Assembly (NCBI RefSeq): GCF_900747795.2
Contig: NC_041408.2
Coordinates: 33,316,204-33,380,203, forward strand
DNA length: 64,000 bases
Origin: Erpetoichthys calabaricus
Lineage: Eukaryota > Chordata > Cladistia > Polypteriformes > Polypteridae
Reading direction: 5' to 3'
Shown piece by piece: positions 56,723 to 64,000 of this stretch (within the stretch, counting starts at the first letter, position 1; each line of letters begins with the position of its first letter). Below the pieces are notes generated by a model that was not told the origin of the DNA, ran no database searches, and was given only the letters and a program-made list of their open reading frames with translations. A program made the position numbers and the translations under genes.

Positions 56723-57939
56723 CTTTAAAAATAAATAATAGTTAATCAAAGTCAGGTAATGTTTATTTCAATAAAAAAGTTGCACCCAAAGGTTAAATAG
56801 TATTTTGGCTCTTAATGACAAATTAGCTATCTCATTAACATGTAATGAATTATGTACATAGTCTGTTTTTGTCAGAAAGTGCTTATGTTTGAATAGATAT
56901 ATTCAAAATTTACCAACTGAGATAATGACAAATGGATTCACAAATGGGGATAGAGGGACACAACTACTTAAAATCATGTACATAATTTTATAAAAACACT
57001 CATGAAAAAGCATAGCAATTGAAGACAATTATAACTTGAACTAGACAAACATGAACAGTCACCAAAAAAAAACACCCTTTACACATGGATAAGACAATGA
57101 GCATTGCAACTGGTTTTATCTGTTTGGCAGTATTTCTTCTTGTTTTATTTCTTATCAACCCACTTAGCCTCAGTTTATAAGGGGAATAGAGCCTAACTAA
57201 ACTGTTTTCGGTACAATGCACAAACCTTAACCAGTGCTTCACATGCAAACTCAACCAACCCATCAACCCCTTAAACCAGTTTATGGACATTACCAAAACT
57301 AATCTTCATGACTATGGGACATAGGGGAAAAAAAAAAACACCAAACACGTCTATAGAAAATGTGTAAACACTACAGACAATAACTGGACCTGGAATTAAG
57401 ACCACTGTCCTGCCAATTAATGGCAGCTGCACTAAACCACAGAATAACAATGACATCCTGCTCTACCATCCTACAATACTACTGAAATGCAAAGTTACAT
57501 ATTTTACTCTTTGAACACTGAAACACATGCTGAGAACAACAACTCTAACCTTTATTCCAACCACCTTCTTGCTCCACTTAAAACCTGACAATTTCAAACA
57601 CTTTGTATTAAGCGCAAAATAAAGTGAGACCAAAGTTTTCTTGTTTATGTCTTAGATTGTGCTCTTTAATTCAAACTTATTATCATTTTGTTTTATTTGT
57701 TCAAGTGCCAAAGTTATCAAATAGACATACAAAGGTGTATTACACAGCTACTCTGCCTGGTTGTCTAGTCCTAAAATGCAGTTATTTTTCTTCTTTCTGA
57801 GTAGACTTAAAATTTGTTCAATTGATGTTACTTTGTACATTCATTAAAATGCAATTCAGAAATATTAGTGGTACTTGTATTAACTTTGCTTTTCTAAAGT
57901 GAATTAAAGCTGTATGTAATTAATGTAATTTTGGGGAAG
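56723..57939 (-). other. SPRED2: SPRED2 upstream intron, unassigned part
   Basis: AT-rich, no recognised exon or repeat. Confidence 0.6.
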
Positions 57940-58880
57940 TCTCTACAAGCTTTGTACAACTGGATTTTGGCAGTTTATCCCATTCTTCATAGCAGATACT
58001 CTTAACCTGCATGAGACTGAATGGGAAGCATCTATAAACTGCTGATTTCTGTTCTCTCTACAGATGTTCTATGGAGTTTAAGTCTTGGATTTGGATGGGC
58101 CACTGAAGGACAGTCAGAGACGTGCCCAGAAGCCATTCCAGCGTGGTCTTGGCTGTATGCTTTGGGCCATTGTTGTCACCCTAGTCTGAGGCTGCGTGCA
58201 GTCTGGAGCAGATTTTTTTTTTCAAAGCCAACATTGACACACTGCTTGGAGTTCTGCCTAAATACTTTTTAATTTATAAGACCAGAGAATATTTTTCCTC
58301 AGAGTTCTTTAAGCTGTCATATGCCTTTCACTCAAGATTGGCTTCTGTCTATCCACTCTACTATAAATGCCTGATTGCAGAGATTGACATTCTTACAACA
58401 GGTTTACCTATCTCAGCAGAGGACTTCTGAGGCTGTTATGAGTGACTAGTGGTTTCTTGGTCACCTCTCTGACCAAGGCCATACATGTCAGGTTATTCAG
58501 TTTGGTTCTTCAACCACAGGAAGGGTCCTGGTGGTTCAAAACTTCTTTTTTCATCTTGCAATTTTTAAGGCCACTGTGCACCCTGGGACACTTAAGATTT
58601 AGAAATAGTTTCACACCCTTGCCTCACCGTAATTTTATCGTAGAGGTCTACAGAGAGCTCTTCGGACTTCAAGACTTGGTTTTTGTCCTGATATGCAGAA
58701 TGAATATTGAGACCTTATATACACGAGTGCCTTTATAAACTATTCAAATTACAGTAATTCAATTTGCTATATGTGGACTCAAATCAAGTTCTAGACACAT
58801 CAAAAATATTAAAGCAAACAGGAGGCATCTGAACTCAATTACGAGTGCTACAGCAAAGGGTCTGAATAACATTATTAGCA
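57940..58880 (-). mobile_element. Tc1-like relic in SPRED2 intron
   Basis: Plus-strand phrases such as gactagtggtttcttggtca, accagagaatatttttcctc and gtcttggatttggatgggcc are antisense versions of transposase codons in the same broad Tc1 group as 4097-5736 (for example REVTKN.. and SPDLNP.EH). No intact frame; an old copy. Confidence 0.7.
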
Positions 58881-58959
58881 AGTTGGTTTAGTGAATTTGA
58901 TAATGATTCATTAGTGTTAAATGTAGATAATGTAATTTGTCTGCAACAAGTGGAATGTT

Positions 58960-59655
58960 AAGAGAAGAATGGGAACACCACCAATCAACTTGTTATGTAT
59001 GAAGCTGTGTAACCATAGACCGTTCAGATTATCTATGCTGTCCACTGCCAAAAGCACCTACAATAGGGTTGTAAGTGCCAGAACTGGACCATGTAGCAAC
59101 TGAAGAAGATGGCCTGGTCCAATTAATCAAATTTTGTTTTATGCACTACTGGAAGAAGGCAAACCGGGGAAGGCAGTGTGATGCTCTGGGAAATGTACTG
59201 CTGGGAAACTTTGGATCATGGCATTTATGTGGATGTTACTTTGACAAGTACCTCTTACCTAAATATTGTAGCAGACCGTGTACATCCCTTCATGGTAATG
59301 GTATTCCCTTGTGGCAGTGACCTCCTTTAGCAGGATGATGCGCTCTGCCACACTGCAAAAATTGTTCAGGAATGGTTTGAGGAACATAAAGAATTCAAGG
59401 TGCTGACTTGGCCTCCAAATTCCCTAGATCTCAATTCAATCAAGCATCTGTGGGACGTGCTAGAAAAACAAATCCAATCCATGAAGCAACTTACAAGGCT
59501 TAAAGTGTCTGCTGCTAACATCTTGATGCCAGACACCATAGAACACCTTCAGATGTCTTGTAGAGTTCATGCCTAAACAGGTCAGAGTTGTTTTGCCAGC
59601 ACAAGGGGGACCTACACAATATTAAGACAGGTGGTTTTTAATGTTGTTTCATTTA
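58960..59655 (+). mobile_element. Tc1/mariner relic 2 in SPRED2 intron
   Basis: Translation near 59335-59630: QDDALCHTAKIVQEWFEEHK, VLTWPPNSLDLNSIKHLWDV (the DLNPIEHLW region with Glu changed to Lys), ILMPDTIEHLQM. Another Tc1 family, different from those at 2 kb and 4 kb. The right end is near ggtggttttaatgttgtttc. Confidence 0.7.
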
Positions 59656-62189
59656 TGGGCCAATACACCAATAAGGCACATCTCTGTCCTGCTGTAATGC
59701 CCAGGTTGCCCACAGTTGGCATACTCTGTTGAACCGGGCACATCGATAGTCATAAACTCAGACGGAATGGGCAATGAATACATACAATAAAGCAAGAGAT
59801 GGTGCAAAAAAACCAGTGCTCTGTGCTTTTATTATGCAATAAATCAATGTTAAAAAGTGCAGTACAGATTCAACAAAATAATCAATGGAAAACAGTGCCC
59901 AATGAGAAAGTTGTTAGCTCAAATATGTCCAAATTCTTAAAACTCATCAATAAAATGAAATCCAGGATTGTATTCCTGCTTAAACAAAACAATTCACACA
60001 CTGCAAAATCCAGTGCATTTTTTTCCAATTTCTCCCCAGCTAATTTTTCAGGTCCTGCAGTTCTGCTCAGATGCCATTAGCTACAGTCCTTCTCTCCAGC
60101 TCTCACCCTGACCACCATCCTCCACTGTCTTTTGGGATGCTCGGAGTCAGATCTCTGTCTTCCATATGCCTTCTGCAACGTCTACAGGATCCCTAGTACT
60201 ACACTTAATCAATCCACACCGAAGTGCTGTTCCTCTAGCCCCCTCAGGGGGCCAATGACCGACTGCTTCCTCACCACCACTGACTGTCTTTCTCACTCTC
60301 TTCATTTTACAGTTCTTTTTCCCTCATTCTCCACAGGCTCTCCGTTATGCATCTATGGATGCTGCGCCTGAATTACAATATGTAGAGTGTCACTGAAGAA
60401 ACCGAGTACCATTCGGGCACTCATAAGCAAACATGACTAGCCCCAGTCTCCTGATTAACACCCCAAGTCCACATGACTTTGCACACCCACACAGCCTGAC
60501 CTGCATTGTTTTTATTTTAAAATCCTCTGTACATCACAAAACACTATCATACTGTAACACAACTGCATCTAAAACCATCAAATATATCAACATTCTTGAT
60601 TATATCCAGTCTCACACAGCAACTGCTTTTATACACTGCTTCATTATCAGTGTTGTTAGGAAGAAAACTTATGACAATTTCACTGTGCATTTCATGATAC
60701 AAATTAATAAACAACACGACTGCCATGCCAAATGAAAAATAAATATAAAAAGTTTAGATTGGGATCAGCTTATCTATGTCCAAAGATGTGGTTTACCCAT
60801 TGCTCTGAAGAGTGTGAAGAGAGAAAAACAATCTAAAATTGCTGTATGACTCATATGACAGTTCTGAATAAATGTATGCAAACTGAACCAGTAGCAGGAA
60901 TATTGGGATGCACTCTTGTTGCCAGGTGTGGAAGTGGTATTCATATTCATGGGCTAGGGGATCTACATATCCTAGTCAGTCTAAGTGTGGAAAGCTGAAT
61001 GGAGCCACCATGTGGGCTCACAGCTGTAAGATAAAGGTAGAGAGGCTTGGAACAATTGAAATTGAGTGAGAAACTCAGAAATACACAAGAACCTAGCAAT
61101 AGAACCACTGACTCCACAAACTGAGGCTAAATTCACACTACTATGTTCTCTTTAAAATATAGAAATTATTCTTCATTCTTGCCTTTCATTCACACTACCC
61201 CAGCATTTTAAACCCCCAAAACACAGTTCTCTAGACTCATAAACTTCTGAAATGCCAGCTCAGCATTGCAATGTACAAAGTAGATTCTAACTTAAGCAGG
61301 TGAATTTGCTATGCAATAATCACATGTTACTGCTGAGAAAGAGATGACAAAAATTGATTTTTTTTTCTAGCTGCGAGAGGTTGAAAAACCTACTGAGAGA
61401 CTGATCAGCTTTTCAAATGACTGATAAGCAAATTGTGTTTTATCTTAAAAGTATAAACAAGATAAATTATAAAAAACATTTACACTTCCATGCATGTCGT
61501 TTGTTCATAAAAGACATTTAATTCAATCAATATCACTGGACAAACACAGACTAAATAAATCATGTAAACATTCTTGGAACTAGTGATTCCATGATAAACA
61601 AACAACCGCAATCTACTTTCTGAAGTACAATTTAAATTACAATTTCAAAATTTTTTTATGAAAACATTTCCTTCCTTCCTTAAGGTACAGTATACCACTT
61701 TCAGGCAAAAGCAACACAGCAATCCCTCAAATCAAATGCTTGAATAGCAGGACTTAAAATTATGGTAAGGAGGCCACCCAGTTATTAAAAATAAAATTAA
61801 AAGCAAAGTTTGCATTATACTGATTTAGTATAATTACAAAAAGACAAAAGCCACCTACAAAATCTCAGGATAAATAGAAAACACAAATGACACAAAACTT
61901 AGGATTTTTCACAGAGCAATTTTTGTTTATTTATTCATTCATTTATTTTTAAACTTGATTCAGGGTTCACATGCTTCAATGCTTTTCAAATTTCAGGGCT
62001 TTTTACTACTTTTCCAGTATAAATCAGCACAAGAATCCAGAACTACTTTACACACTGGTTCTAATTATTCATAGCAAATTACATGAACCCAGTAAAAACA
62101 CATATGAATTCAAACATCTGCCTTATTTTTAATTGCTTGCCGCTTATTAAAACTGACTATAAAGCTCACAGTATTTACCCAGAGTAATA
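59656..62189. other. SPRED2 intron (presumed): one probable repeat, otherwise unassigned
   Basis: About 59755-60440 looks like an interspersed repeat (caaaaaaaccagtgctctgt, tctcaccctgaccaccatcc), possibly LTR-derived. The rest is AT-rich with no exon recognised. Confidence 0.4.
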
Positions 62190-64000
62190 GTGCAGTTGCG
62201 TAACCCAGCCACAGGGGATGCACAAACCAGTGTGTTTCTACGTGCTGGTCCAAATCCTGGATAAATGGAGAGGGTTATGTCAGGAAGGGCATCCGGTGTA
62301 AAATTTTACCAAATCAATATGTGGACAATACAAATTTCCATACCGGACTGGTCAAGCCCCGGGTTAACAACGACCGCCATCAGTACTGTTAGCCAACAGG
62401 GTGCTGGTGGAAATTAGGCTACTGTCGGCCAAAGAAAAAGGAAGAGAAGAAAAGGGGGGAGACATGACCAGAGGCAGGAGGAGAGGAGGAAAGTGAAGAG
62501 AATGGAACTGAGGGTAGGAACTTTGAATGTTGGCAGTATGACTGGTAAGGGGAGAGAGTTAGCAGATACGATGGAGAGAAGGAAGGCTGATACTGTATAT
62601 TGTGCATGCAAGAGACTAAATGGAAGGGGAGTAAGGCTAGGTGGTTCGGACGTGGATTCAAATTGTTCTATCATGGTGTGGATGGGAGGAGAAATGGGGT
62701 AGGAGTTATTCTGAAGGAACAGAATGTCAAAAGTGTTTTGGAGGTGAAAAGAGTGTCAGGCAGATTATGAAGCTGGAAATTGGAGGTGTGATGATAAATG
62801 TTGTTAGTGCATATGCACCACAAGTTGGTTGTGCAATGGGTGAGAAAGATGATTTTTGGAGTGAGTGTACCCAAGGAACAGAAAGTGGTGATTGGAGCGG
62901 ATTTCAATGGGCATGTTGATGAAGGGAACAGTGGAGACGAGGAGGTGATGGGTAAGTGTGGTGTCAAGGAGAGGAATGAAGACGGTCAGAGGATAGTGGA
63001 TTTTGCCGAAAGGAAGATGCACACAGGTAGATTACATCCTATGCAGAAGAGTTGATCTGAAGGAGATTGAAGACTGCAAAGTGGTGGTAGGGGAAAGTGT
63101 AGTTAAGCAGCATATGATGGTGGTCTGTAGGAGTCTGTAGGATGTAGGATGACGGAGATCAAGAAGAGGAAGAGAGTGAGGGCAGAGCCAAGGATCAAAT
63201 GGAATTTGAAAAAAGAAGACTGCAAGGTTGAGTTTAGATAGGAGGTGAGACAGGCACTGGGTGGCAGTAAAGAGTTGCCAGACAGCTGGGAAACTACAGC
63301 AGATGTAGTAAGGGTGACAGCAAGAAGGGTGCTTGGTGTGACATCTGGAAAGAGGAAGGAAGAAAAGGAAACCTGGTGGTGGAATGAGGAAATACAGGAG
63401 AGTATACAGAGGAAGAGGATGGCAAAGAAGAAGTAGAATAGTCAGAGAGATGCAAAAAGTAGACAAGAGTACAAGGAGATAAGGCGCAAGGTGAAGAGAG
63501 AGGTGGCGAAGGCTAAAGAAAAGGCGTATGATGAGTTGTATGAAAGGTTGGACACTAAGGAGGGAGAAAAGGACCTGTACTGATTGGCTAGACAGAGGGA
63601 CCGAGCTGGGAAAGATGTGCAGCAGGTTAGGGTGATAAAGGATAAAGATGGAAACATACTCACAAGCGAGGAGAGTGTGTCGAGAAGATGGAAAGAATAC
63701 TTTGAGAGGCTGATGAATGAAGAGAACGAGAGAGACAGAAGATGCTGGATGATGTGGAGATTGTGAATTAGGAAGTGCAACGGATTAGCAAGGAGGAAGT
63801 TAGGACAGCTATGAAGAGGATGAAAAATGGAAAGGCCATTGGTCCAGATAACATACCTATGGAAGCATGGAGGTGTTTAGGAGAGATGGCAGTGGAGTTT
63901 TTAATCAGATTGTTTAGTGGAATCTTGGAAAGTGACAGGATGCCTGAGGAGTAGAGAAGAAGTGTACTGGTACCGATATTTAAGAATAAGGGGGATGTGC
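62190..64000 (+). mobile_element. RTE-like LINE, 5' UTR to RT, truncated by window edge
   Basis: 5' UTR with aacgaccgccatcagtactg and gggtgctggtggaaattagg. Then the AP endonuclease: LRVGTLNVGSMTGKGRELAD near 62510, INVVSAYAPQVGC near 62790, VVIGADFNGHVDEGNSGDEE near 62890. RT starts near 63780: ISKEEVRTAMKRMKNGKAIG, PDNIPMEAWRCLGEMAVEFL, and continues past 64000. Stops and shifts occur (for example the CVQETRW block reads CACKRLN). It lies antisense to SPRED2. Confidence 0.8.

Noticed and set aside
58021-58738. Open frames in the SPRED2 intron
   Set aside because: They are antisense readings of a Tc1 relic.
56750-62200. Search for SPRED2 EVH1 exons
   Set aside because: No minus-strand match to the expected FGLTFQSPADARAFDRG-type peptide with splice sites was found; these exons probably lie beyond the window.
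62414-63780. Long minus-strand frames at the right end
   Set aside because: They are antisense shadows of the purine-rich RTE-like LINE coding strand.

Overview
This is vertebrate nuclear DNA packed with interspersed repeats. It holds part of one host gene, the 3' part of SPRED2 on the minus strand (last coding exon 54770-55438, preceding exon 56567-56722). The repeat mix (several Tc1 families, hAT, Tigger, Helitron, L2, CR1, RTE-like and R2-like LINEs, Penelope-like elements, two tRNA-derived SINE families) fits a ray-finned fish. A recurring SINE whose tail ends in TGGATGGA repeats recalls bichir/reedfish (Polypteridae) DNA; that placement is an inference from memory, not a search.

Layout. 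1-3.5 kb: two abutting Tc1-like relics on the minus strand, carrying a SINE and a perfect 102-bp-arm inverted repeat. 3.5-9.4 kb: a composite of a Penelope-like 3' fragment, a 1.64 kb Tc1-like element, a 40-bp direct repeat, a split tRNA-like promoter interrupted by a 1.55 kb TIR element made of GATATC repeats, a consensus hammerhead ribozyme, and a Penelope-like copy with RT and GIY-YIG domains. 9.4-34.9 kb: MITEs, SINEs, LINE fragments on the minus strand (including a 3.7 kb L2), a Ty3/Gypsy fossil, a decayed Tc1, a CR1-like LINE split by two hAT-type MITEs. 34.9-41.1 kb: a Gypsy fossil with a Tigger inside it, then a 2.7 kb hAT with BED finger and transposase. 41.2-49.0 kb: a TIR element containing a Helitron 5' piece, the 3' end of an R2-like LINE, an internally deleted Helitron and another Tc1 copy. 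49.0-56.7 kb: SPRED2 3' UTR and last two coding exons. 56.7-64.0 kb: SPRED2 intron with Tc1 relics and, at the right edge, an antisense RTE-like LINE running out of the window.

Only SPRED2 looks like a working host gene. Its EVH1-coding exons were not found and probably lie beyond 64 kb. Several insertions are documented by target duplications plus an uninterrupted paralogous copy elsewhere in the window, so their order can be read directly. The most unusual part is 5.7-7.7 kb, where a ribozyme, a tRNA-like promoter and the GATATC element sit together.
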